Source of the DNA: Chloracidobacterium sp. UBA3360
GTDB lineage: Bacteria > Acidobacteriota > Blastocatellia > Pyrinomonadales > Pyrinomonadaceae
DNA: 18,357 bases
Direction: 5' to 3'
Assembly: GCA_002360555.1 (NCBI GenBank)
Contig: DEQS01000039.1
Location: 1-18,357 of the forward strand
A program made the position numbers and the translations under genes. Below, one piece after another: positions 1 to 7,604 of the stretch. Positions within the stretch are counted from its first letter, which is position 1. Each line of letters opens with the position of its first letter. The notes beneath the pieces were generated by a model that searched no databases, was not told the DNA's origin, and saw nothing but the letters and a program-made list of their open reading frames with translations.

Positions 1-144
1 ACGGGTGAAGCAGGGAGGTTTCGCGAGTTGCGAAGCAGGCTTTTAGCCTGTAAAATATAGAAATAGTTAAGACGCTCACTTTTCCAGAAACAGTACGACC
101 TCACACCTTTATACAAACCGGAAAAACGCAGGATTTTTAATCAA
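1..144. other. gyrA upstream region with small hairpins
   Basis: No gene is visible here. Two short inverted repeats lie side by side: TTCGC at 20-24 with GCGAA at 30-34, and CAGGCT at 36-41 with AGCCTG at 45-50 around a TTT loop. The second lacks a T-run, so it is not a convincing terminator. No clear Shine-Dalgarno site precedes the gyrA ATG at 145. A promoter may lie in the AT-rich part from 51 onward, but I cannot place it firmly. Confidence 0.3.
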
Positions 145-2688
145 ATGGATTCAATAGAACGCAGTCAGATCAATATCGAAGACGAGATGCGGCGGTCGTA
201 TCTCGACTATGCCATGTCCGTCATCATCGGCCGAGCTTTGCCGGATGTCCGCGACGGGCTCAAACCGGTTCACCGCCGCATCTTGTTCGGAATGTACGAG
301 CAGGGAAATGTCGCGGGCAAGGCTTATCGTAAATCGGCACGTGCCGTCGGCGATGTGATGGGTAAATATCACCCGCACGGCGATTCGGCGATCTATGATT
401 CGATCGTCCGAATGGCGCAGGATTTTTCGATGCGTTATCCGCTGGTGGATGGGCAGGGAAACTTTGGTTCGATCGACGGCGACAACGCCGCTGCGATGCG
501 TTACACCGAAGTCCGTCTTGCAAAGGTCGCTAACGAGATACTCGATGACATCAACAAAGAGACCGTCGATTTCCAGCCAAACTACGACGAATCTTTGTCC
601 GAGCCAAAGGTTTTGCCGACGCGTGTCCCGCTGCTGCTGGTAAACGGTTCCGAGGGCATCGCCGTCGGTATGGCGACCAAGATACCGCCGCACAATCTGA
701 CCGAGGTGCTCGACGCGACTATCGCTTTGATCAAAGACCCTGAGATCTCGTTTGACGAGCTGATCAAACACGTTCCCGGCCCTGACTTTCCGACCGCAGG
801 CTTTATCTACGGCCGCGAAGGCATTGTCAGTGCTTACAAAACCGGACGCGGCATCATCCAGATGCGTGCTAAGGCCGTGGTCGATGAGATCGGACGCGGC
901 GACCGTGTTCGCAATGCCGTCGTCATCACCGAGATCCCGTATCAGGTCAATAAGGCCCGTCTGATCGAAAAGATCGCCGAGCTCGTTCACGAAAAACGTC
1001 TCGACGGCATCTCTGAGATCCGCGACGAATCGAGCCGCGAGGGCATGCGTGTCGTCATCGAGCTCAAACGCGACGCCATCCCGCAGGTGATCCTCAACAA
1101 GCTCTACAAGCTGACGCCGATGCAATCGTCGTTTGGCATTATCAACATCGCGATCGTTGACGGCCAGCCAAAAGTGCTGACGCTCAAGCAGATGCTCGAA
1201 GCATTTGTCGAATTTCGCCGCGAGGTGGTTCGCCGCAGAACAGAGTTTGACCTGCGCAAAGCGCAGGCGCGTGCTCATATCTTAGAGGGTTTGAACAAAG
1301 CCATCGACGCCCTCGATTACATTATCCCGACGATCCGCAACTCGCGGAGCGTGGATGAGGCGAAACAATGGCTGACGGCAAATCTTGCGACCGCGTCCGA
1401 GATCTCCGCATGGCGCGGCGTCACGGGCGAAAAGTCTAAGGACGTGTTTCTTAAGGAACTTACCAAGGTCCTTGGCAGCCTCGAGTTTTCCGAGATACAG
1501 GCACAGGCGATCCTCGATCTGCAGCTGCGTCGCCTGTCGGCGCTTGAGCGGCAAAAGATCCTCGACGAATACGCCGAGATCATCAAATACATCGCCGAGC
1601 TTGAGAATATCCTTGCGAACGAAAGCGTCCTGCGTCAGGTCATCACGGACGAGCTGCTTGAGGTCAAAAAGGCTTACGGCGACGCCCGCCGGACGATCAT
1701 CGTCGATGCCGACGCCGAGTTTAACATCGAGGACCTCATCGCCGACGAAGAGGTCGCCATCACCGTTACTAAGGCCGGCTACATCAAACGCACGCCCGTC
1801 TCGACCTATTCGCGGCAGGGACGCGGCGGCAAGGGCCGACTGGGTGCCACCGCCAAGAACGAGGATTTTGTCGAGCATCTGTTTACGGCATCGACGCACG
1901 ACGCTTTGATGATCTTTACGGACGATGGCCAGGTCTTTAAGATGAAGGTCCACGAGATACCTGAGGCTGCCGCAGCCGCTCGCGGCAAGGCCGTGGTCAA
2001 CATGGTCCAGCTATCCAGCGAGCGCAAGCTCGTCGCGACAATGGCCGTGCGTGATTTTAGCGAAGAGGTTTATCTCACGATGGTCACTAAGCTCGGCGTC
2101 ATCAAAAAGACGCTGCTCAGCGAGTATCAAAACATCCGTGCCAACGGCATCAACGCCATCAACATCGACGAGGGCGACGAGCTGCTCGAGGTGATCCGCA
2201 CCGACGGCAAGCGGCAGATATTTGTCGCGACGCATGACGGCATGGCGGTCCGCTTTCAGGAAACGGACGTTCGCCCGATGGGCCGTGCGGCTCGGGGCGT
2301 GCGTGGCGTCAATCTGCGGGGCAGCGATTATGTCGTCTCGGTCTGCAGCGTGTCGCAGGAGGGAACCGAAAAGATCCTCTCCGTGTCCGAAAAAGGCTTT
2401 GGCAAACAGACCACGGTCAACAGCTATCGCCTGACAAAACGCGGCGGCGTCGGCGTCATCAATATGAAGACCACCGACAAGACCGGCAAGGTCGTCGCAT
2501 CGTTTCCCATCGAAGAGGACAGCGAGATCATGATCATCACCCAACAGGCAAAACTCATCCGCCTCGGCGTTGACAAGATCCGCGAAACCGGCCGCAGCGC
2601 CCAAGGCGTCACCCTAATAAAATGCGGCGACGAAGACCTCGTAACATCCGCCTCACTATTAGCGGCTGTCGAGGACGAGGACGAATAG
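145..2688 (+). CDS. gyrA: DNA gyrase subunit A
   Basis: Catalytic breakage-reunion subunit of the gyrase A2B2 complex, which introduces negative supercoils into DNA using ATP. The N-terminal winged-helix region carries the active-site tyrosine at Tyr120, in the motif AAMRYTE. The quinolone-resistance region reads GDSAIYD (residues 79-85), with Ser81 and Asp85 matching E. coli Ser83 and Asp87, so the classic positions look wild type. A GyrA box (QGRGGKG, residues 558-564) starts the C-terminal beta-pinwheel; this separates gyrase from topoisomerase IV ParC, although the second box residue is Gly rather than Arg or Lys. The length of 847 aa is normal, and the acidic tail (EDEDE) is common in the family. 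gyrB is not in the window. A terminator follows at 2788-2824. Confidence 0.97.
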   Translation: MDSIERSQINIEDEMRRSYLDYAMSVIIGRALPDVRDGLKPVHRRILFGMYEQGNVAGKAYRKSARAVGDVMGKYHPHGDSAIYDSIVRMAQDFSMRYPLVDGQGNFGSIDGDNAAAMRYTEVRLAKVANEILDDINKETVDFQPNYDESLSEPKVLPTRVPLLLVNGSEGIAVGMATKIPPHNLTEVLDATIALIKDPEISFDELIKHVPGPDFPTAGFIYGREGIVSAYKTGRGIIQMRAKAVVDEIGRGDRVRNAVVITEIPYQVNKARLIEKIAELVHEKRLDGISEIRDESSREGMRVVIELKRDAIPQVILNKLYKLTPMQSSFGIINIAIVDGQPKVLTLKQMLEAFVEFRREVVRRRTEFDLRKAQARAHILEGLNKAIDALDYIIPTIRNSRSVDEAKQWLTANLATASEISAWRGVTGEKSKDVFLKELTKVLGSLEFSEIQAQAILDLQLRRLSALERQKILDEYAEIIKYIAELENILANESVLRQVITDELLEVKKAYGDARRTIIVDADAEFNIEDLIADEEVAITVTKAGYIKRTPVSTYSRQGRGGKGRLGATAKNEDFVEHLFTASTHDALMIFTDDGQVFKMKVHEIPEAAAAARGKAVVNMVQLSSERKLVATMAVRDFSEEVYLTMVTKLGVIKKTLLSEYQNIRANGINAINIDEGDELLEVIRTDGKRQIFVATHDGMAVRFQETDVRPMGRAARGVRGVNLRGSDYVVSVCSVSQEGTEKILSVSEKGFGKQTTVNSYRLTKRGGVGVINMKTTDKTGKVVASFPIEEDSEIMIITQQAKLIRLGVDKIRETGRSAQGVTLIKCGDEDLVTSASLLAAVEDEDE

Positions 2689-2707
2689 ATAACCGTGCCC
2701 TCTTGAG

Positions 2708-2784
2708 TGCAGAAGCCCGCGCGTAAGCAAGGGCGTACCGCTCAAGTTGGATGTTACGCCCTTACTCACGTGCGGGCTTCTGCA
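2708..2784. repeat. Long imperfect palindrome (REP-like) after gyrA
   Basis: GCAGAAGCCCGC at 2709-2720 pairs perfectly with GCGGGCTTCTGC at 2772-2783, extended by T2708-A2784. The stem continues inward with mismatches: the complement of GGGCGTA near 2731-2737 lies at 2755-2761. The apical loop is about 17 nt. No T-run follows directly, so this is a separate element from the terminator next to it. Its size and imperfect arms resemble dispersed palindromic (REP/REPIN-like) elements. Only one copy occurs in this window, so the mobile nature is inferred. Confidence 0.5.
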
Positions 2785-2787
2785 ATG

Positions 2788-2824
2788 AAAAAAGGCTTCG
2801 CGATCTGCGAAGCCTTTTCTTTTT
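2788..2824. terminator. Bidirectional rho-independent terminator
   Basis: AAAAGGCTTCGC (2790-2801) pairs perfectly with GCGAAGCCTTTT (2807-2818) around a 5-nt loop. A T-rich tail follows on the plus strand (2815-2824), and an A-run from 2788 gives a T-tract on the minus strand. It can therefore end gyrA and also the convergent gene that stops at 2860. Confidence 0.85.
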
Positions 2825-2859
2825 GAATTGCTCGTTGGCGATCCACCATGTTAAAGTGC

Positions 2860-3357
2860 CTAGTTTACGACATCTTTCCTTTGGCAATTCATAGTTATCA
2901 AAGAAGTTTTATCTTTACGATTTACTAACGCGAAAATATTGGCTGCTCCAAAATCCTCTCGATCATCAATTTGCATCCCAGAAAACGCAAGCCACAATTT
3001 AGGGTTCTCATTTGCACTATCTGTAATACTAACTTTTAGTGTCATTGCATCATGTGGTATCTCGTCATACCATAAATCATCTTCGTAAAGCACGCTTGCA
3101 AAAATATAAAGATCTAATTTCCCTACACGAAATCGTTTTACGGTAAGAGTGCCTTCGCCGCCATAGGTCGGAGTAAATCTACCGACTTCCATACCTTTGG
3201 AAAGTTTTTTATCAGCGGATTTTGCAGCCCTTTCAATATCATCAACAAAATTCACGATGCACTCAGTTACCGGGGCAGCCTTAACCTGCGGCTTGCCTTG
3301 CGCCAGACATTGCGAACTAAGATAAAGAAAAATGAAAATTATCAAAACGTACTTCAT
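2860..3357 (-). CDS. Hypothetical exported protein
   Basis: Unrecognised protein of 165 aa from the chosen start. That start begins with a clear signal peptide (MKYVLIIFIFLYLSSQCLAQG) and has a purine-rich GGAAGG just upstream. The open frame runs on upstream to another ATG at 3408, which would add 17 residues beginning MKTYRTIA; that start lies inside the 48-bp repeat shared with the neighbouring gene and would bury the signal peptide. The mature part has one Cys near the start (TECIVNFVDD) and one near the end (TMNCQRKD), possibly a disulfide. Base composition is more AT-rich than gyrA or ruvB, which could mean recent acquisition. It converges on gyrA and shares its terminator. Confidence 0.6.
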   Translation of the reverse strand: MKYVLIIFIFLYLSSQCLAQGKPQVKAAPVTECIVNFVDDIERAAKSADKKLSKGMEVGRFTPTYGGEGTLTVKRFRVGKLDLYIFASVLYEDDLWYDEIPHDAMTLKVSITDSANENPKLWLAFSGMQIDDREDFGAANIFALVNRKDKTSLITMNCQRKDVVN

Positions 3358-3385
3358 TTCCTTCCGGAAGAAGGACGTCAGGGCG

Positions 3386-3433
3386 GCGATTGTGCGATAT
3401 GTCTTCATTTTTAGGATGTTAGCATAGGCGGGG
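3386..3433 (-). repeat. 48-bp direct repeat, copy A
   Basis: Identical over all 48 bases to 4036-4083. On the minus strand it holds a TATGCT (-10-like) element and an ATG at 3408 opening the frame MKTYRTIA, which here runs in frame into the exported-protein gene. Both copies are followed nearby on the plus strand by GGGCGGGGTTT, so the shared segment may once have been longer. Confidence 0.85.
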
Positions 3434-3492
3434 TGGTGTTGGGCGGGGTTTTTGGGGATCGGAGCGGCGGAAAGATCTTATGGCCCCACCTG

Positions 3493-4011
3493 CTACTTAT
3501 TTCGAAGCGATATGAAGTGGAGAAATGCTATAAGGAATCCAACACCCACAATAATTAAGCCAAGATGAAACAGCTTTCGATCCATACTCCGATCAATTGC
3601 TGCGACTGAGTTAGGGTCAACTCGTATATCTCTTGTTTCTAACCCACTCATAAGACGACTGGATGGTGAACTCACCCAGATCGTTGCTGCATCTTGAGAC
3701 CAAGCACTTGTTAATAACTTGTGCTTAGTATGCCCATCCATATAATAGCCAGGAAATACATAATCTGCTTCTACAGTTTCGAATACAAAAGTATCCTCTG
3801 AATCACGTTTTGTGACAGAAATGATTTGAACCGCTCGACTATGGAAGTTATTAGCTGTCTCTACGCTATTTTGATAAGCCCAGACACTTAAAATAAGCCC
3901 CCCAGCGATCACCGCGACACTAAAATAATAAGATCTGCGTTCACTACGATCGAGGAACGCTAACGCCAATGACACCGCGACAGATATGATTACGAGAACT
4001 AGGAAACTCAT
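3493..4011 (-). CDS. Hypothetical membrane protein, three predicted TM segments
   Basis: Unrecognised protein of 172 aa. Hydrophobic segments lie at about residues 2-19, 28-46 and 147-168, with a roughly 100-residue hydrophilic domain between the second and third, probably on one face of the membrane. That domain is rich in Ser, Asp and aromatic residues and shows no motif I know. There is no Shine-Dalgarno site before the ATG. Instead the start overlaps the stop of a 16-codon upstream ORF (ATGA), which suggests translational coupling. AT-rich, like its neighbour at 2860-3357, and preceded by the same 48-bp repeat; the two proteins do not look alike. Confidence 0.6.
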   Translation of the reverse strand: MSFLVLVIISVAVSLALAFLDRSERRSYYFSVAVIAGGLILSVWAYQNSVETANNFHSRAVQIISVTKRDSEDTFVFETVEADYVFPGYYMDGHTKHKLLTSAWSQDAATIWVSSPSSRLMSGLETRDIRVDPNSVAAIDRSMDRKLFHLGLIIVGVGFLIAFLHFISLRNK

Positions 4012-4058
4012 GTAAAAAGGTGAGGGATCACGCCTGCGATTGTGCGATATGTCTTCAT
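4008..4058 (-). CDS. Possible 16-aa leader peptide overlapping the membrane-protein start
   Basis: A 16-codon frame, MKTYRTIAGVIPHLFT, starts inside repeat copy B. Its TGA overlaps the ATG of the next gene by two bases (ATGA). The first eight residues equal those of the upstream extension of the gene at 2860-3357, because both come from the 48-bp repeat. It may be a coupling leader or just a by-product of the duplication. It has no clear ribosome-binding site. Confidence 0.3.
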   Translation of the reverse strand: MKTYRTIAGVIPHLFT

Positions 4059-4083
4059 TTTTAGGATGTTAGCATAGGCGGGG
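4036..4083 (-). repeat. 48-bp direct repeat, copy B
   Basis: Perfect copy of 3386-3433. It supplies the start of the 16-aa leader ORF and a TATGCT -10-like hexamer on the minus strand. TTGTTC lies 17 bases upstream of that hexamer but outside the repeat. The copies diverge sharply at both edges. Confidence 0.85.
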
Positions 4084-4086
4084 CGG

Positions 4087-4120
4087 GGAAAGTGAACAAC
4101 TAATAGTGAACAGTGAACAA
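4087..4120. repeat. Simple repeat with AGTGAACA units
   Basis: AGTGAACA occurs three times in about 34 bases, twice followed by AC. It lies between copy B of the 48-bp repeat and the 21-bp array and interrupts the flank that the two 48-bp copies otherwise share. No gene covers it. Confidence 0.5.
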
Positions 4121-4183
4121 CGGGCGGGGTTTGAGGGAAAGAGCTAGTAAATATCGGGGTGATGTAAGATCTCCGACGGCGGT

Positions 4184-4882
4184 ATTTTGGAGATCACCAC
4201 GATAATTTTCGAGATCAAGCCTGTAATTTAAGAAATAAGACGGCTGATTTCGGAAATAAGGCCGATAATTTCTGATATCAAAGCTTTGATCTTAAAAATA
4301 AACCGCTTGATCGAAGACATAAGTGACTTGATCTTTTAAATAAAGCCTTTGATCGAAGAAATCACGGGCATTACTTTAGAAATCAAACCGCGGATTTATG
4401 AAATCAACCCGTTTATCGGAGAATTTAATGGGTTGATTTCGGAAATCAAGCGGGTGATTTCCGAAATTAGACACATAATTTCGGCGAACAAGCGTCTGTT
4501 TCCTGCCGACAAGTCCTTGTCCGGAGAAAACAACCGACTGTAAACAAAAAACAACCTGCTGTTCAGAGAAAACAATGCGTTGTCATCCGAAAACAACCGA
4601 CTGTAAACAAAAAACAACCCGCTGTTTAGAGAAAACAATGGGTTGTCATCCGAAAACAACCGACTGTAAACAAAAAACAACCCGCTGTTCGGAAAAAACA
4701 ATGGGTTGTTAATAGAAAACAACCGGTTGTCTGGAGAAAACAATTGGTTGTGATCAGAAAACAAGCGACTGTCAACGGAAAACAACGGCTTGTCAACAGA
4801 AAATAACCGGCTGTCAGCGGAAAACAACGGGCTGTCAACAGAAAACACGCGGCTGTCAACGGAAAACAACCGGCTGTCAACT
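4184..4882. repeat. Tandem array of about 33 diverged 21-bp units
   Basis: The period is exactly 21 bp: one reference codon (GAA/GAG-like) recurs from 4190 to 4862, a distance of 32 x 21, with no register break. Two sequence classes exist: a left part with units like TTGATTTCGGAAATCAAGCGG and a right part with units like CTGTCAACGGAAAACAACCGG. A 63-bp higher-order unit (three 21-mers) is repeated three times, with CGACTGTAAAC at 4535, 4598 and 4661. Unit borders are often palindromic (ACAACCGGTTGT near 4723). On the plus strand the units read as heptads of the form LSTENNR or LISEIKR but contain several in-frame stops. On the minus strand they read as VDSRLFS-type heptads. Function unknown. 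Confidence 0.92.
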
Positions 4883-4918
4883 CTGGTCCATCTCCGTCCA
4901 CCTGGCCCAGATCGGACC

Positions 4919-4954
4919 AAAAAAAGGGCCGCGAACGTTATGCTCGCGGCCTTT
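4919..4954 (-). terminator. Terminator of the ruvA-CPBP-ruvB operon
   Basis: On the minus strand GGCCGCGA and TCGCGGCC (plus-strand positions 4944-4951 and 4927-4934) form an 8-bp GC-rich stem with a 9-nt loop. A seven-T run follows (A-run at 4919-4925 on the plus strand). It starts only a few bases after the ruvB stop codon. Confidence 0.85.
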
Positions 4955-4956
4955 GT

Positions 4957-5997
4957 TTATTCGAATAGTGGCGTTGGGGCGTTATTTCGCATGAGCGATG
5001 TCAGGCCGAAATGCTCGTATGCCAGCCGCGTCGCCATGCGGCCGCGGGGGGTGCGGTTTAGGAAGCCGATCTGGAGCAGGTACGGTTCGATGATCTCTTC
5101 GATCGAATCTTTTTCTTCGTGGATCGCGGCGGATATTGTGCTGAGGCCGACGGGGCCGCCGTCAAATTTTTCGATGATGGTTTTGAGCAGCTTGGCGTCC
5201 ATTTCGTCGAGGCCGTAGCTGTCGACTTCCATCCGGTCGAGTGCGTCGCAAGCAACATGCTCGGTCACACAGCCGTCGTGATCGACCTCGGCAAAATCGC
5301 GAACGCGACGGAGCAGGCGATTGACGATACGCGGCGTACCGCGGCCGCGGCGTGCGATCTCGTGCGAACCTTGCTCTTCGATCTCGACATTCAAGATGCC
5401 TGCCGAGCGTTTACAGATCGTTTGCAGATCATCGACGCCATAAAAATCAAGGTGAAAGATGATCCCAAACCTGCCTCGCAACGGAGCCGTGATCAAACCC
5501 GGCCGCGTCGTCGCACCGACAAGCGTAAATTTTGGCAGCTCAAGTTTTATCGAACGTGCGGCGGTGCCTTGGCCGATCATGATGTCGAGATTGTAATCCT
5601 CCATTGCGGGATATAGGATCTCTTCGATTGCCGGATTTAGGCGGTGGATCTCGTCGATAAAGAGCACATCGCCCTCTTCGAGCCCGGTCAAGATGGCGGC
5701 GAGATCGCCGGCCTTTTCGATCACCGGGCCGGAAGTCGATTTGAGCGACGCTCCCATTTCGGTCGCGACAATATTTGAAAGCGTGGTCTTTCCCATTCCC
5801 GGCGGGCCTGTGAGCAGGATGTGGTCGAGAGCTTCACGTCGTTTGAGCGCGGCTTTCATAAAGACACGCAGATTTTCTTTGACCTTCGTCTGGCCAATAT
5901 ACTCCGCAAGCTGCGCCGGACGCAGCGTCACCTCAAAGAGGCTCTCGTCAGCCGTAAGATCTTCGTCTCTAATATTTATCGCTGCAGCGTTACTCAT
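4957..5997 (-). CDS. ruvB: Holliday junction branch-migration ATPase RuvB
   Basis: Hexameric AAA+ motor that pumps DNA through the RuvA-bound Holliday junction during recombinational repair. Walker A is GPPGMGKT (residues 64-71), Walker B/DExH is DEIH (115-118), the sensor segment is GATTRPG (161-167), and the arginine-finger region is LRGRFG (173-178). A C-terminal winged helix ends the protein (RTPRGRMATRLAYEHFG). The length of 346 aa is typical. It begins 3 bp after the CPBP gene stop, so it is translated with the ruvA operon. A strong terminator follows. No ruvC is present in the window. Confidence 0.97.
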   Translation of the reverse strand: MSNAAAINIRDEDLTADESLFEVTLRPAQLAEYIGQTKVKENLRVFMKAALKRREALDHILLTGPPGMGKTTLSNIVATEMGASLKSTSGPVIEKAGDLAAILTGLEEGDVLFIDEIHRLNPAIEEILYPAMEDYNLDIMIGQGTAARSIKLELPKFTLVGATTRPGLITAPLRGRFGIIFHLDFYGVDDLQTICKRSAGILNVEIEEQGSHEIARRGRGTPRIVNRLLRRVRDFAEVDHDGCVTEHVACDALDRMEVDSYGLDEMDAKLLKTIIEKFDGGPVGLSTISAAIHEEKDSIEEIIEPYLLQIGFLNRTPRGRMATRLAYEHFGLTSLMRNNAPTPLFE

Positions 5998-6000
5998 TGC

Positions 6001-6762
6001 CTAAAATAATAGCCCCTTGTTGTATAAAGCCAAAATATCCATTGAAAATGCGACCGTGCAATGCAGCACGAGCCCGAGCCAAATCGTGCCGTTCTTGTAG
6101 CTGATCCAGCCGAGAAACAGCCCAGCAAAGATAGCGGCAAACGTTTCGGGCATTGGCTTTTGAAAGTGGATCATCGTGTAGGGAACGGTCATCGCCAGGA
6201 TCGAATACACGCCGAGCGACGGTTTTAGACTGTGCACGAGAAAGCCGCGAAAAAAGAATTCGAGGCCAAAGAACTGGAAGAAATAGACTAGCTCCCAGAT
6301 CAGCAGCGTCCACGAGAGATACGGGTCGGCATTATAGGCCTTTAGGAAAGGATATTTTGCCGAAAAGCTACCCGTCAGCGACATCAGATAAACGAGCGGC
6401 AGCATGATGGCGATGCAGAGGGTGAGGAGTTTCAAAAAGCCCGGCTCTATCTTGAGCGAGAGTCCGATCTCGCTCAGCTTTCGCTTTTGGACATACTTTA
6501 CGAAGATTGCCGGTATCACAAAATAAAACGTCACCGAAACAAACACCCACCAGATCAGGCCGTAGAGATTGTTGTTTGTCGGGTGGGCGGCTTCGTCGCC
6601 GATGTGAGCAAAGCGGGTGTTCGACAGGATCGACGCGAGATAGCTGGGGTCTTTGAAATACGTAATGCAGGTCAGGCCGATCGCTGCATAGACAAACGCG
6701 AAGACCGCACGGCGGTCGAGTTTGGCAAAATCGCCGCGAATTTGTGTAACGAGTTCGAGCAT
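6001..6762 (-). CDS. CPBP-family (Abi/CAAX protease-like) membrane protein
   Basis: Multi-spanning membrane protein of 253 aa with about six to seven hydrophobic segments. It carries the three CPBP glutamic-protease motifs in the C-terminal half: LEFFFRGF (Glu168, Arg172), YTMIH (His199) and LHCTVAFSMD (His234). In the usual EExxxR motif the first Glu is the key one; here it is Leu167, so activity is doubtful or the family subtype differs. Known members cleave prenylated or other membrane substrates or act in bacteriocin immunity; the substrate here is unknown. The gene sits between ruvA (10 bp gap) and ruvB (3 bp gap), so it is almost certainly co-transcribed with them. Confidence 0.8.
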   Translation of the reverse strand: MLELVTQIRGDFAKLDRRAVFAFVYAAIGLTCITYFKDPSYLASILSNTRFAHIGDEAAHPTNNNLYGLIWWVFVSVTFYFVIPAIFVKYVQKRKLSEIGLSLKIEPGFLKLLTLCIAIMLPLVYLMSLTGSFSAKYPFLKAYNADPYLSWTLLIWELVYFFQFFGLEFFFRGFLVHSLKPSLGVYSILAMTVPYTMIHFQKPMPETFAAIFAGLFLGWISYKNGTIWLGLVLHCTVAFSMDILALYNKGLLF

Positions 6763-6772
6763 CGCGTCGGCG

Positions 6773-7384
6773 TTATTTGGCGAGCACCTGCAGAGCCTTT
6801 CTCAGCAGTTTCTGGACCGTGATCTCGGTGCCGTCCTGCGCGGCTTGTTTGAGAGCCTTTTCCGCAGCGGGACGTTGATAGCCGAGATTTACGAGAGCTG
6901 AAAGTGCGTCCTCAAAAACGGCATCGGCTGGCAGCGATGACACGGAACCGACATCTGACGCGGTGGTTCCGCCCGACGACAGCTCGCCGATCTTGTCGCG
7001 AAGTTCGATCGCAAGCCGCTCGGCGGTTTTTCGTCCGACACCTGGAATACTGGTCAGCCGTGCGAGGTCCTCGGTGCGGATCGCGAGGATCATCTCATCC
7101 GCACTCATCCCCGACAGCATCGTGATGCCCATCTTGGGACCGATGCCCTGAACTGAGATGAGGCGAAGATAGAGGTCGCGTTCGCGCACAGTTTTGAAAC
7201 CAAAAAGCTGTATCGCGTCTTCGCGGACGTGGGTGTAAATACGCAGCGAAACATCCGAGCCGACCTCGCCCAGCTCGTAAAATGTCGAAAGCGGTATCGA
7301 TACTTCGTACCCGACACCGCCGACATCGACGATAGCCGCATTTGCTTGTTTTTCGAGCAGTTTGCCGGAAAGAAAGGCGATCAT
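6773..7384 (-). CDS. ruvA: Holliday junction DNA-binding protein RuvA
   Basis: Binds four-way junctions as a tetramer and loads RuvB. The chosen start gives MIAFLSGKL, the standard RuvA N-terminus, and 203 aa; an in-frame upstream ATG at 7405 would add seven residues that do not fit the family. Domain I is an OB-fold (residues 1-62). Domain II has two helix-hairpin-helix motifs, GIGPK (80-84) and GVGRK (115-119). A Ser/Gly/Thr-rich linker (about 135-155) leads to the C-terminal RuvB-contact domain (FEDALSALVNLGY). First gene of the operon; a promoter candidate lies at 7406-7434. Confidence 0.96.
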   Translation of the reverse strand: MIAFLSGKLLEKQANAAIVDVGGVGYEVSIPLSTFYELGEVGSDVSLRIYTHVREDAIQLFGFKTVRERDLYLRLISVQGIGPKMGITMLSGMSADEMILAIRTEDLARLTSIPGVGRKTAERLAIELRDKIGELSSGGTTASDVGSVSSLPADAVFEDALSALVNLGYQRPAAEKALKQAAQDGTEITVQKLLRKALQVLAK

Positions 7385-7405
7385 TGTTTCACACGTGCAA
7401 CGCAA

Positions 7406-7434
7406 AGTGTAATAGAATTTAGGCGTAAGGGCAA
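7406..7434 (-). promoter_or_regulatory. Candidate sigma-70 promoter of ruvA
   Basis: On the minus strand TTGCCC (plus 7429-7434) and TACACT (plus 7406-7411) are separated by exactly 17 bp. The implied transcript would start about 15 nt before the ruvA ATG at 7384. The hexamers match the consensus only partly. Confidence 0.4.
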
Positions 7435-7490
7435 CGCTTGTGGCCCCAAGATCGTCATAAATTTGCCTTTATTTTGCGTAATTGCCGATT

Positions 7491-7521
7491 TTGCTTTGCC
7501 GCCGAAAGTGAAAGGTATAAT
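7491..7521 (+). promoter_or_regulatory. Candidate promoter of the 102-aa gene
   Basis: A perfect TATAAT at 7516-7521 lies in an AT-rich stretch. The -35 is weak: TTGCTT at 7491-7496 leaves a 19-bp spacer, TTTGCC at 7495-7500 a 15-bp spacer. It lies in the divergent gap between ruvA and the small membrane-protein gene. Confidence 0.45.
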
Positions 7522-7604
7522 ATATAAAAATACGGTAGCAATTAATGTATGTGAATCCGTTTTTGCGACTCCGGCGTAAGTAGTAGTATAAGGAGTTTTT
7601 TAAG

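Noticed and set aside
151..1278. Long minus-strand frame opposite gyrA
   Set aside because: Antisense shadow of a GC-biased gene; no family features, and gyrA explains the stretch.
2709..2783. Palindrome as the gyrA terminator
   Set aside because: No T-run after the stem; a textbook terminator lies directly downstream at 2788-2824.
4349..4543. Plus-strand frame of 64 codons with heptads
   Set aside because: TTG start in mid-array, bounded by stops that are part of the repeat; no ribosome-binding site.
4184..4882. CRISPR array
   Set aside because: There is no unique spacer between repeats; units are directly contiguous 21-mers with gradual divergence, and no cas gene is near.
4396..4920. 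Minus-strand frame of 174 codons through the 21-bp array (VDSRLFS heptads)
   Set aside because: It starts with TTG inside the ruvB terminator, has no ribosome-binding site, and its openness follows from the repeat composition. Kept as part of the array finding, not as a gene.
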